Virus record (IMG/VR): IMGVR_UViG_3300009085_000010
Location: 1 to 43,837 of that record
Origin: a virus
Direction: 5' to 3' (one strand)
Length of the DNA stretch: 43,837 nt
Both the position numbers and the translations under genes were made by a program. How positions within the stretch are numbered: position 1 is the stretch's first letter; each line of letters opens with the position of its first letter. Positions 29,001-36,907 of the stretch are shown piece by piece. Under the pieces are notes generated by a model, which did not search any database, was not told the DNA's origin, and was given only the letters and a program-made list of their open reading frames with translations.

Positions 29001-32000
29001 CCATGGAGCTGTTTCACCCGCTCGTCGACCAGGCGCTGCACCTTGATTTCTTTCTTTTCCGCCATGGTCAAGGCATCCATCAGCGCATCACCAGACTGGA
29101 AGCCCAGCAATTCAGCGGCGCCGTCAGCGTCAATGGACCCTTCGCCCTGAATCTTGTATCCCAGGCGGACATTGCGAGGTAAATCCTTTACCTTCGCCGC
29201 GCCATACTTGGCCACCAGAGCGGGTTTGAAAAGCTTAATGGGTGTTCCATCTGGAAGTTTTCCAGTTGAAAGCGCATCCATAGCAACGTAGACGGGTTCG
29301 GCGCTGACTTCCGCTTCAATGCCAGGCTCAAGGCGTTCCCGTTCGACTTCCAGGAAGTCTTGCCGCTCTTTAACCAGGTCCGACAAGCGTTTTTTATCAT
29401 TTCGCTCCTTGGCCTCGTCGATCCGTTTCTGTGCTATTCGCAAATAACTCTGAAATCGGCTTTCGGTCATGTTCAGGTCTTCGGCACTCGAAAGCAAGGG
29501 CCTGTCGTTGGTTGTAGCGCGCGCTTCTTCTATTTCCTGATCGCTTGCATAGATCCGGTCGAACACCGTTCGAACATCGTTGTTTAGCCGGATATCCAAC
29601 CGCCGCGCCTTGAGCAGCTCATAGATCATGTGCAGCCAGCTTTTCACCCTAGCAAAGGCTTCCTTGAGAGCGTTGGAAGGCGCTTTCCCTTCGAGCAGAT
29701 ACTTTTCCCCGGCTTCGGCCAACATTTCTTCCTGCGCAATGGTGAGGGTGCCATCTTTCGACCCGGCGAAATCCAGAAGCGTCTGCCAGTCGGCTTTGAT
29801 TTGCTCTGTGGCGCCTTCGCGTGACGCCAAATCGCGCATGACACGCATGAGGAAGTGTGTGTTCTCATGGATGAATGTGGTCAGATCGGCCTTTTCCAGA
29901 AAGCCCATCTGTGCCCGTTTGCCGCCTTCGTCCCCCAGATCCCGATACTGGAAAAAACCAAGTGGTTCTTGTGGCTTCTGGCCCTTCTTCTTTCCTTTGC
30001 GCGGCTCGGCCAGCACGTCACCGGCCAGGGAGGCCCCTATCTCAGCATCAAACCTTTCCCAGGCCGCCTGGTTTTCGGCCATTTCCGCCCGGGCCGCGTC
30101 TGACATATTTTTCATGTCGGCTTTATCAGTATTCAGTCCCCGGATTCGCGCCCGCGCTGCATCCTTCTGGGCTTTGGATGCGTAGCGACCCCCGCCACGC
30201 TGGAAGAGCGGCAGACCCTCTTGAATCTTTGCAGCCATCTCTGGAGTGATTTCTATGGATACCTGCTTTGAAGTATCCCCGTCAAAATCAATGGTGCTTT
30301 CACCAAGCTTCCCGCCCAACTTTCGTGCTGTTTCTTTTGCAACACTAGATACAATCACGTCGTAGAAGGTTTTCATACCTTCCCCGCCCACCTTCAGATC
30401 TATTCCTTTTAATTGTCTATATCCTTCATATGTATTAAAAAGTCTATCGCCAAATTCAGGAGTTGCACCCTCTTCATTAATTATTTTATTGGCAACTTCA
30501 TTTCCCACCCAATCAGATATTGAATTTTTTGATACGTTTGATGCTACATCTATAATAGTGTCGTCATTGGTCATTGCCTTTAAGTTATAATTTCCATTAT
30601 CGTTTTTCTTATAGTATAACGAATTAATCTTTTCGCTTAAATCATATCTATCCGCTGATTGTTCACCATTGATGAATGCGATCTTATCAAAGCCACTGTC
30701 CACGGCATAGCGCATCATTCGCTTGATTGCCAACGCTACCCATGCTTTGGTATCGGTTACGAATGGAGCTTTTGGAACTTTATCAAATCCCTCTTTCTTC
30801 CCCCTCTGTGCCCAATCGCTTTGAATCTCTTCAATGAATAAAACCTTTTTCCCTTCTGAATCCGTTCTTTCATTAAATCGGACATGTGCAAGAATATTTT
30901 TCTCATCAAAGTGAGAGGATGAAAACTTTTTACCCCCTGGCAATGTCAGTAGTAATTCTTTATAGTTTTCACCACCCGGCAAAGTATATTCTGAAAACTT
31001 ACCTGGACTTTCATCTGAAATTTCTGGCTCTCTAGTTTCTGATTCCCAATCTTTCTTGATTTTTTTAGCATATTCTTCGGCACTCGCTAAAGCGTCTTCC
31101 TTGCTGTCGAATTGCTCATAGCCATATCTGCCATCTTCGGTAAACCAATCACCATCACTATCCGGCTTCGCTGTCCATACTGCCTCATCATCGTAATTCC
31201 TCACTGTAATATCTGGCTCTGTTTCATGCTCTGAATCATCAATAACTGCTACTGAATCCTCGTATATCCAATTCAATTCAAATTCATAAGCTTTTCGAGC
31301 TTCTTCTTCAGTTTCAAAATACTTCCATTCGTTAGCGGTATTCATAAACCGCCATTTATTACCTTTTTCTATTTCATCAACCTTTACACCATTATATTTA
31401 ACAAGATTCAAAATACTTTGGACAGGTATTTTCTGTTTCTTGTCACTACCCGAAAGAGAATCTATGAAGTCCGGTAATCCAAATAATCCAATAGCATCCA
31501 ATTCTGCTTGTTTAAACTTCCCTTCCTTTTGCCGTGCAGACAGCCAAGCCATTGCTTGGCCTGGATCAACCATGCCTTGTTTGTCTGCGATCTTAGATAT
31601 CTCTGGTATCGAACGCCCAAGAGCGGAATAGAAAACCGGTTTTTCGTTCATTCCCTGAAAATATGTCTCCCACCAGTTCAGCCCTTCGGCCTGCTGATCG
31701 GGTGGCAGTTCCTCTTTTATGGCTTCTTCCGGGCTCATGCCCGCTTCAACCTTCGGCGCCACCCGTTGCATTGCCCGCTGGATGATCGTGCCCTGTTCCG
31801 CAGGAGATGGCCGCGTGATTTTCGGTGAATAGGTGTCGATGATCCACCTGGGGGAAAGGCTTTGCCGCCTGGTGAGATTGGTAAGTGCAGCAGCAGACAA
31901 CATGCTTTCCGTTTCGGCCACATCAGGCGCCCGCCCAGCAGCGACAAGTTGAGTCTTCAGATAATCTTTCAGCTCGTTGAATTCAGGATCGGCTGCCTCG

Positions 32001-33805
32001 TCTACCGGCACGCCTTTCTTGATTTGCTCTTTGATCCGCTCGGCATCCTTCTGATAGGCTTCTTCCTCGCGCTGAGTCGATCCGCCTGGCGTCAGGCGCA
32101 GATCCGCCTGGAGCTGATCCAGGGTTCCGTCCTGCGCCATCCGGACGAAAGCAGCCGGGGAAAGCTGGACTTCCTGACCACTGGCCAGCGCCGGGATAAA
32201 GCCTTCAATACCCAAATCGCTTGCGGTTTGATTGGGCTCCAAGCCCATCCCCTGCCAAAGCGTTGCCAACAAGCCAGCATCCACGCTTGGCAGCTCTGGC
32301 CCGTTTTCAGCCTGGACTTTGATTTGTTCGATCAGCTTGTCTTCAGGAATTTTTGAATTCTTGGCGTGCTCCACCAGGCTTTGGAAGTATTCCGTGTTTC
32401 TGGCCACCCGCAGCGCCATGGGAGCATGCAGACCGGCACCAATCGCACCGCCAACCACGGCACCACCGATTGCATTGGTGATTGCGTTCTGCGTGGCCTG
32501 CTTGATGGTGAGATCCGGCTGGAACGTCACCCACCGGGAAAGGTCCTCCCCGACCCCTTCCAGGACTTCCTGGAAACCTTCTTTCGTTCCTTGAATCGGA
32601 ACCTGCTTAAGCATGGTCAGGATCCGGCGCCCGATGCTCGCAGTGGCGGGTTGGGATGCCATGCTGGCCGCCCAGCCTTCGATGATGCGAGCTTCCAACG
32701 GAGATCCAAAAAGGCTGGATGTGATACCTGCCAGGATCGCGCCGGGGGCTGACTTCGCCGCCGCTTCGGGTTCAGTCTGCCCCTGGGCCATCAGATATTG
32801 AATCCCGTCTTGATGCACTGATTGAGCTACACGCGCCGTATTGATGGCCGCCGCAGGGGTCAGCGCTGCCTTCCCAAAGCGTAGCGCCCGATTCACCCAA
32901 GGCCCATACTTGGCCACTGCCAGCGGAGCAGCCCCGCCACCGGTAAGAGCCGTCGCGCCGACCATGGCCGCCATGCTTGGCACTTCCCCGGCAATCAGTT
33001 TTGCCGCGTTGGATATGGAAATGGATTCCTGATTGAAATATGATTCGCCAGTTACCGGGTCGGTAACGAAGAATTCACCGGTTGCAGCCTCTTTGCCTGC
33101 CAAATATTCCTTGGCTTTGGTCAGGGTGCCTTTTTCCCGCACGGGCGCGGGTTCGCCTGCCAGCTTTGCAGAAAAGGTTGTCAGCAGGTAAAGCATGTCA
33201 CCGGGTAGACCAGCCAGATCGACGGCACCACGACCAAAAGACACGAACGGGGAAAGCCATTTACTCACCCGCCCGGCCCGGTTGGCTGCCTCAACTCGCG
33301 CCTTGTCCGCCGCTATCGCCCTATCCCTGGCATCACCTATAGCCTGTAAGGCTGGCATCTCCCCCTGGACAAGCGCCGCGTTTTCCTGGTTCTGCATCCA
33401 AGTCTGAGTGGGCGCGTGATTCCAGATGGAGGGATGGAGAACCTCTTGCTGCAGCTTCCTATATCGGGTTTCTTCTTCGAGTACCGCCCGATCCCAGTTG
33501 ATCGGGGAATAGGGAGTGCCCAATTTTTTTGCTGTGTCCCAATCCCTGGCCACCTGTTCAGCAGGATTCCCTGAAGCGAATCGAAGCGCCGGTTCCACGT
33601 CGGCAGGATCCGGCCCGGTTTCGGGTTCCGGAACTTCAACAGGTTCCTGAATCGCAGGTTCAGGGGTTTGGATAGGTGGCGCAGTCGGTACAACATAAGC
33701 TTGTGCCGCTTGGCGCTTTTTCTTCAACTCCATCAGAAAAGGATCCGCTTGGAGTTCCTCTAGTGTTCGCTCTTTGAGTGGCTGATCCGAACCGGGAACG
33801 ATCAT
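26033..33805 (-). CDS. Giant internal virion (ejected) protein with polyvalent-type domains
   Basis: 2590 aa, twice the size of T7 gp16, in the gp16 position. Such proteins leave the capsid with the DNA and form a conduit or enter the cell. Residues 35-75 are Pro/Glu-rich. Hydrophobic, Gly/Ala-rich stretches (about 190-215, 280-310 and 440-465) may insert in membranes. Residues 960-1010 hold VRFNERTDSEGKKVLFIEEI and QSDWAQRGKKEGFDK, seen in other large phage polyvalent proteins. HENTH (1313-1317, within TTFIHENTHFLMRVM) is an HExxH zinc-peptidase motif. The C-terminal third is helical with a conserved LRLRGGYYPVVYAPDESN segment. The DNA for about residues 780-1140 is more A/T-rich than the rest. 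No transglycosylase motif seen. Overlaps both neighbours. Confidence 0.78.
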   Translation of the reverse strand: MIVPGSDQPLKERTLEELQADPFLMELKKKRQAAQAYVVPTAPPIQTPEPAIQEPVEVPEPETGPDPADVEPALRFASGNPAEQVARDWDTAKKLGTPYSPINWDRAVLEEETRYRKLQQEVLHPSIWNHAPTQTWMQNQENAALVQGEMPALQAIGDARDRAIAADKARVEAANRAGRVSKWLSPFVSFGRGAVDLAGLPGDMLYLLTTFSAKLAGEPAPVREKGTLTKAKEYLAGKEAATGEFFVTDPVTGESYFNQESISISNAAKLIAGEVPSMAAMVGATALTGGGAAPLAVAKYGPWVNRALRFGKAALTPAAAINTARVAQSVHQDGIQYLMAQGQTEPEAAAKSAPGAILAGITSSLFGSPLEARIIEGWAASMASQPATASIGRRILTMLKQVPIQGTKEGFQEVLEGVGEDLSRWVTFQPDLTIKQATQNAITNAIGGAVVGGAIGAGLHAPMALRVARNTEYFQSLVEHAKNSKIPEDKLIEQIKVQAENGPELPSVDAGLLATLWQGMGLEPNQTASDLGIEGFIPALASGQEVQLSPAAFVRMAQDGTLDQLQADLRLTPGGSTQREEEAYQKDAERIKEQIKKGVPVDEAADPEFNELKDYLKTQLVAAGRAPDVAETESMLSAAALTNLTRRQSLSPRWIIDTYSPKITRPSPAEQGTIIQRAMQRVAPKVEAGMSPEEAIKEELPPDQQAEGLNWWETYFQGMNEKPVFYSALGRSIPEISKIADKQGMVDPGQAMAWLSARQKEGKFKQAELDAIGLFGLPDFIDSLSGSDKKQKIPVQSILNLVKYNGVKVDEIEKGNKWRFMNTANEWKYFETEEEARKAYEFELNWIYEDSVAVIDDSEHETEPDITVRNYDDEAVWTAKPDSDGDWFTEDGRYGYEQFDSKEDALASAEEYAKKIKKDWESETREPEISDESPGKFSEYTLPGGENYKELLLTLPGGKKFSSSHFDEKNILAHVRFNERTDSEGKKVLFIEEIQSDWAQRGKKEGFDKVPKAPFVTDTKAWVALAIKRMMRYAVDSGFDKIAFINGEQSADRYDLSEKINSLYYKKNDNGNYNLKAMTNDDTIIDVASNVSKNSISDWVGNEVANKIINEEGATPEFGDRLFNTYEGYRQLKGIDLKVGGEGMKTFYDVIVSSVAKETARKLGGKLGESTIDFDGDTSKQVSIEITPEMAAKIQEGLPLFQRGGGRYASKAQKDAARARIRGLNTDKADMKNMSDAARAEMAENQAAWERFDAEIGASLAGDVLAEPRKGKKKGQKPQEPLGFFQYRDLGDEGGKRAQMGFLEKADLTTFIHENTHFLMRVMRDLASREGATEQIKADWQTLLDFAGSKDGTLTIAQEEMLAEAGEKYLLEGKAPSNALKEAFARVKSWLHMIYELLKARRLDIRLNNDVRTVFDRIYASDQEIEEARATTNDRPLLSSAEDLNMTESRFQSYLRIAQKRIDEAKERNDKKRLSDLVKERQDFLEVERERLEPGIEAEVSAEPVYVAMDALSTGKLPDGTPIKLFKPALVAKYGAAKVKDLPRNVRLGYKIQGEGSIDADGAAELLGFQSGDALMDALTMAEKKEIKVQRLVDERVKQLHGDPLDPALIAEAAQDSIHAGDPEEKIIELREFRRAQREAAPAVQQARKEGKENADQLKEQVQRERQGRQTEDFWAKGVVNEVPPMSMFKDAAKEIISGIRILDINPNKYLTAQRKFSGEAFRALANKDYGAAGDAKEKELLNHFLYREARKLQEFEAKVEKYVRKFFKPSAQQRIAKAGGDQGELVYLAQIYGILDRFQWTKETKLFLETRAMIRQDIGAFLKEKFEDGELPELDPLLYSDTTKNYRELTGPELEAVYTALKAIETAAGDQGKILIDGKKADKEEAVAGLNDSAYSNFAIKPLPRDPNTKGAIKKAVSKAKTLDASLIKMEQWIDRLDGGDINGWWRRAIFEPICLAQYKEYELTRDMTARIAAALELMPKAIRKNLDEIIDIPGLGPVTRKWIISAGLNTGNDSNYQKMLKGEKLTDLPGIEAMAKALDVLTKEEWLFIQSVWDSLETLWPEIEAQELRLNGIAPKKVDIKPIDITLADGEVLRLRGGYYPVVYAPDESNAGKQQADAVYDEQTKRVSYPRTSTGHTKERVENFARKMLLDFESVLGRHIPKVIKDLSHREAVTSVAKLLRDERVMNSLNETIGPEYAREFWPWLLNTVNDTSGVNDPSILGWRHLLQTTRQNMVVATLGFRASSVFVQAADWTRVLVGAHAVKPQYLVRSGAKFSAEFAQYVATGGQAGFPMLDQMREMSHEMRGRAENLDRDVRGAMRRLAGKDGALAAAQRWGFKGLAIADALTSTTTWWAAFDQATAEGKNTSTAIKEADRVVRLKLMTGAPKDLTSLQSAGDMGLKFITMFMGDAINSYGITREALANIGSNKKVASSVFALLMVGIISPILADFLKNKIPEDDEDRKKYLAGKLIFGLPSSVPLLRDVVSALEGGYDYKYTPVQTVMEKFIKATKMASDLADDEKDVEWDDFFMTGMESAGLLFGIPGSGQIGTTYRYLDQLESGKRDKPDSGTQHTRNLLFGPPPKPKGGD

Positions 33806-35991
33806 TTCTTCCCCTTTCGGTTCGCAAGGTAGGCTTTGATGTCGTTCCAGTCGTTATCGTTGAGCTTTTGGCCGGGTTGAAAGACGCCCGCAGCAGTCAT
33901 TTCCTTGATGGCGGTTTCATAGTCTCGCTTGTTCTGATCGGTAAATTTCACGCCGACCAGCTTGGCAAGCTGTTTTGTGAACAGGAAAGGCGCAGATTTG
34001 ATGCCTGTCCATATCTTTGCGCCTTCTTCCCTGATGGCTTTTTCAGCTCCACCTTGCACCCTTGGCGGTGCTTGCGGTTGTGTCGGTTTGGGCGTTGGGA
34101 CAGGATTTACAGGCCCAGGGACAGACACAGAGGCTTTTTCCTGAGCAGCTTTCAATGCCGTGGCTCCCACCGGTTGCGGCGTTTGTTTCATGAGATATTG
34201 CTGAACCTGCTGCCGTCTTTCCGCGCTCATTTTTTCCCCTGGCTTCAGGGCAGGCAGAATCCCCTGCTGGACCATAGCGCTGTCCAGATCCTGAATAGCT
34301 GTTTCGCTTATCTGGATATTGGGAGCCTGCGCTTGGGCCTGCATTTGCCGCGCGATTTCCGGCTTTTGATATGCATAGACCTCTTCGGTCCCCTCGAACG
34401 GCCACCACCAGGATTTATCTTTGCTGATCCGAATTTTATTCGTCCAGCGCTTGTAAATCTCGTTTCGCTCTGGTTCGGTCGCCACGTGTTGCGGTGATTT
34501 TGTTTGCAGTTGTCTGATATCGTTTTCAATCAATTCCCGCAGCTTGGCTTTTTTGGTCAGCCATTCTTGCTGCTTTGTCTTCCCATTGGGCTTAATACCT
34601 AAACCTGCGGCCGTAAACACATCAGTCAGTTCTTCAGACTTGAGCGCGACATCCGTGAATTTCCGCTGACCTTCCGGCGTTCGGAGAAGCTTCCAGCGTT
34701 CTACCAGGTCTGCATGGTTTTTTTGTCCAAGGGCAATCATCAGATTTGGATCCCAGATCTCTTGAGCCGTCATATTCTGGAGCCGGTTCTGATCCGCCGT
34801 TGCTGCCCAGAAAGCCGCGTTCTGGCTCATCCAGCGGTTAGGATCCTTGATCCCCATCTTTTCGGCCTGTGCCTGGGCTTCCCAGGCAAACAAGGCGTTT
34901 CTCAGTTCAAAAGCTTTGGCCTCGCTGATTTTTCGCAGCTCTGTCAACTCTGGTCTATTCAGCGCTACCGCCGCGCTACCTGTTTCGGCGTAAGCGCCGA
35001 TGATCGTATTGGCGTATGCTTCGATGCGCACGGCGTTGTTTTTTTCGATGAGATTTTGCATCGATGTGGCCAAAGATTTGTGTTCTTCTATGTCCCTTTT
35101 GGATAATCCAGGACGTGAATAAACATCCAACATTAGGGCATTGATATCAAAGGTATTCGTCCCAGGAATGGCGTATTTTTCAATCAGCAGAGGCACGTTT
35201 TGTCTTGCCTGGTAGTATCCAGCTTTATCAGCCACTATCTTTTCAAAGCGTAACCGGTCCTTTTCGGCCAATTCCCCTTTCACCGTATTGAAATACGTTT
35301 CCAGCGCTGGACTATCGCGATTGATAAGAGCATCCAGCACCAGGCGCTTGGTGTCTGCATCCACGGCTTGAACTGCTATCTGTGGATCGGTGCCATTGGC
35401 TATGGCCGCCTGTCGAGCGTTGTTTTTCCTGCGCTCATTGGCCTGAGCGATCACTGGCCCGTCGGGCTGTCCATCTGGCGTCACACCAAAATTGAGTATG
35501 TGGCCGGCTTCCGTGGCGTCTATCTTGTTGTAGCCTTCGTTGGCGACCTTCCCGGATTCGGTATTGATATGATTGTCGATTTTATACTCTAATTCAGTTC
35601 TTAATCTTTCCGTATTTACACGAAACCTTTCCTTCTGCCTGTCTGGTATTTCAGCCATCTGAAAATCAATATTTTCATCATAACGTTTCAAAAGGCTTTC
35701 TTTTAATGGAATATTTAAATCATCACCATTGGGGTCAGGTTCAAGAATCTGATTGCCTTTTTTTGCCTCAACCTCGGCCATCAGTTTTTGGGCTTCAGCC
35801 CTGGCGTAATTGGTTTCTTCTTCAGTCTTAAGATAGTCTGCTTCCTGTTCTTTCTGCTTTATTTTGTTGGCTAGATCAGTGATACCTGCGCCTAAATCCT
35901 CCAAGCCACTACGCACCGCCTGAGATGGCAAATTGACATTGGGCATCTTCGGTTCAACTTGTGGTATGTCGTAAACTGGGATTTTTGCCAT
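33802..35991 (-). CDS. Internal virion protein, gp15-like position
   Basis: 729 aa. N-terminus MAKIPVYDIPQVEPKMPNVN, then a coiled coil at about residues 35-80 (KQKEQEADYLKTEEETNYAR) and long helical regions to 560. A Pro/Gln-rich linker (about 625-670, PVNPVPTPKPTQPQAPPR) leads to a small C-terminal domain ending AYLANRKGKK. Position between the gp14-like and giant gp16-like genes and its helical nature indicate an ejection protein; no sequence motif proves it. Overlaps the giant gene by ATGA. Confidence 0.72.
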   Translation of the reverse strand: MAKIPVYDIPQVEPKMPNVNLPSQAVRSGLEDLGAGITDLANKIKQKEQEADYLKTEEETNYARAEAQKLMAEVEAKKGNQILEPDPNGDDLNIPLKESLLKRYDENIDFQMAEIPDRQKERFRVNTERLRTELEYKIDNHINTESGKVANEGYNKIDATEAGHILNFGVTPDGQPDGPVIAQANERRKNNARQAAIANGTDPQIAVQAVDADTKRLVLDALINRDSPALETYFNTVKGELAEKDRLRFEKIVADKAGYYQARQNVPLLIEKYAIPGTNTFDINALMLDVYSRPGLSKRDIEEHKSLATSMQNLIEKNNAVRIEAYANTIIGAYAETGSAAVALNRPELTELRKISEAKAFELRNALFAWEAQAQAEKMGIKDPNRWMSQNAAFWAATADQNRLQNMTAQEIWDPNLMIALGQKNHADLVERWKLLRTPEGQRKFTDVALKSEELTDVFTAAGLGIKPNGKTKQQEWLTKKAKLRELIENDIRQLQTKSPQHVATEPERNEIYKRWTNKIRISKDKSWWWPFEGTEEVYAYQKPEIARQMQAQAQAPNIQISETAIQDLDSAMVQQGILPALKPGEKMSAERRQQVQQYLMKQTPQPVGATALKAAQEKASVSVPGPVNPVPTPKPTQPQAPPRVQGGAEKAIREEGAKIWTGIKSAPFLFTKQLAKLVGVKFTDQNKRDYETAIKEMTAAGVFQPGQKLNDNDWNDIKAYLANRKGKK

Positions 35992-36006
35992 TTCTTCCGC
36001 CTGTTC

Positions 36007-36444
36007 TTAAAACAAACCGCCCATACCACCTAGCATAGTCGTAAGTGTTTTATATTCCTGAGCTTTTTCAAGTCCTTTTACCTTATTGAATAATGCGGTA
36101 TTCTCAGCGTCATAACCCCATGCCTGCATGAGTGCATTACGCTGGATAGTCTGAGAATCAATTGCTCCCGTCTTTGCGGTATCTGTTGAAAGTTTTTGAA
36201 ATGTCCCGCTGGATACATCTAGCCCACTGGCCCCCATTTGTGCTTGCTGAGCGCCTAAAACCTTTTGTGTTTGGTTTATCTGGTTTTCCTGTGCAATTTG
36301 GCCTTGTGTCAGTGCTTCTTCTTTTTTTACTTTATTTATATTTATCTTATCAATGATCTCTCTTGTTTGCGTTGCGGTTGATTGTTCCTGCCCAGAGGCA
36401 GACGCAAACCCGCCAAAAAGACCCAATGCACCACCGCTACACAT
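36007..36444 (-). CDS. Internal virion protein, gp14-like position
   Basis: 145 aa. Gly/Ala-rich start (MCSGGALGLFGGFASASGQE), then a long polar helix rich in Gln, Lys and Thr (residues 25-75), QMGASGLDVSSGTFQKLSTD, and a Gly/Met-rich hydrophobic end (TMLGGMGGLF). This is the pattern of small podovirus internal core proteins that assemble first on the portal. It overlaps the GNAT-like gene end by eight bases. Confidence 0.72.
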   Translation of the reverse strand: MCSGGALGLFGGFASASGQEQSTATQTREIIDKININKVKKEEALTQGQIAQENQINQTQKVLGAQQAQMGASGLDVSSGTFQKLSTDTAKTGAIDSQTIQRNALMQAWGYDAENTALFNKVKGLEKAQEYKTLTTMLGGMGGLF

Positions 36445-36907
36445 ACGGCCTCCCCTTCATGTGAAACCTTCTGAAATTCAATCTTTCCATCCCATACGGG
36501 GCCGGTTCATCAATCGTAAAGCCGAGATATTTAAGCCACCTTATTGAAGCTTCGTTGCTTGCATCTACATAGTTATAAAGCAAATCCCACTTGGTTTTCC
36601 AGTAGTCTACTATTATTTTTGAATTAATTATAAAACTGTGTATGTTTTCATTCAGTTTTTCGGTAGCCAAAAGCCAAGGAATGCCTTGCTTGGTCAGATA
36701 AGAGCCTGGAGAAACACCAAAAACACATATCGGCTCATCGTCCACTACCCAGACCCAGGATTCATGAGACAGCGCCAAGCAATTCATGAGAGCTTCTTTC
36801 ATGTCTGTAATGTGATGCGATGCATAGACTTCTTTTCTGTCTGACTCTCTTATATTGTTTGCAATCATGTCTATGTATTTTTCGCTTAAAAACTCTATTT
36901 TTCGCAT
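36437..36907 (-). CDS. GNAT-fold phage protein, gp13-like position
   Basis: 156 aa. The order MRKIEFLSEKYIDMIANNIR, then VWVVDDEPICVFGVSPGSYL and the end ASNEASIRWLKYLGFTIDEP is that of GNAT-related phage proteins (the last part is the acetyltransferase motif B-like SIRWLxxLGF). T7 gp13 and many podoviruses have this protein just before the internal virion genes. Enzymatic activity is unproven in most of them. Start overlaps the tail-tube B stop by one base. Confidence 0.8.
   Translation of the reverse strand: MRKIEFLSEKYIDMIANNIRESDRKEVYASHHITDMKEALMNCLALSHESWVWVVDDEPICVFGVSPGSYLTKQGIPWLLATEKLNENIHSFIINSKIIVDYWKTKWDLLYNYVDASNEASIRWLKYLGFTIDEPAPYGMERLNFRRFHMKGRPYV

Noticed and set aside
28574-29182. 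202-aa plus-strand frame and others within the giant gene
   Set aside because: Antisense shadows in a long open gene with high GC third positions.
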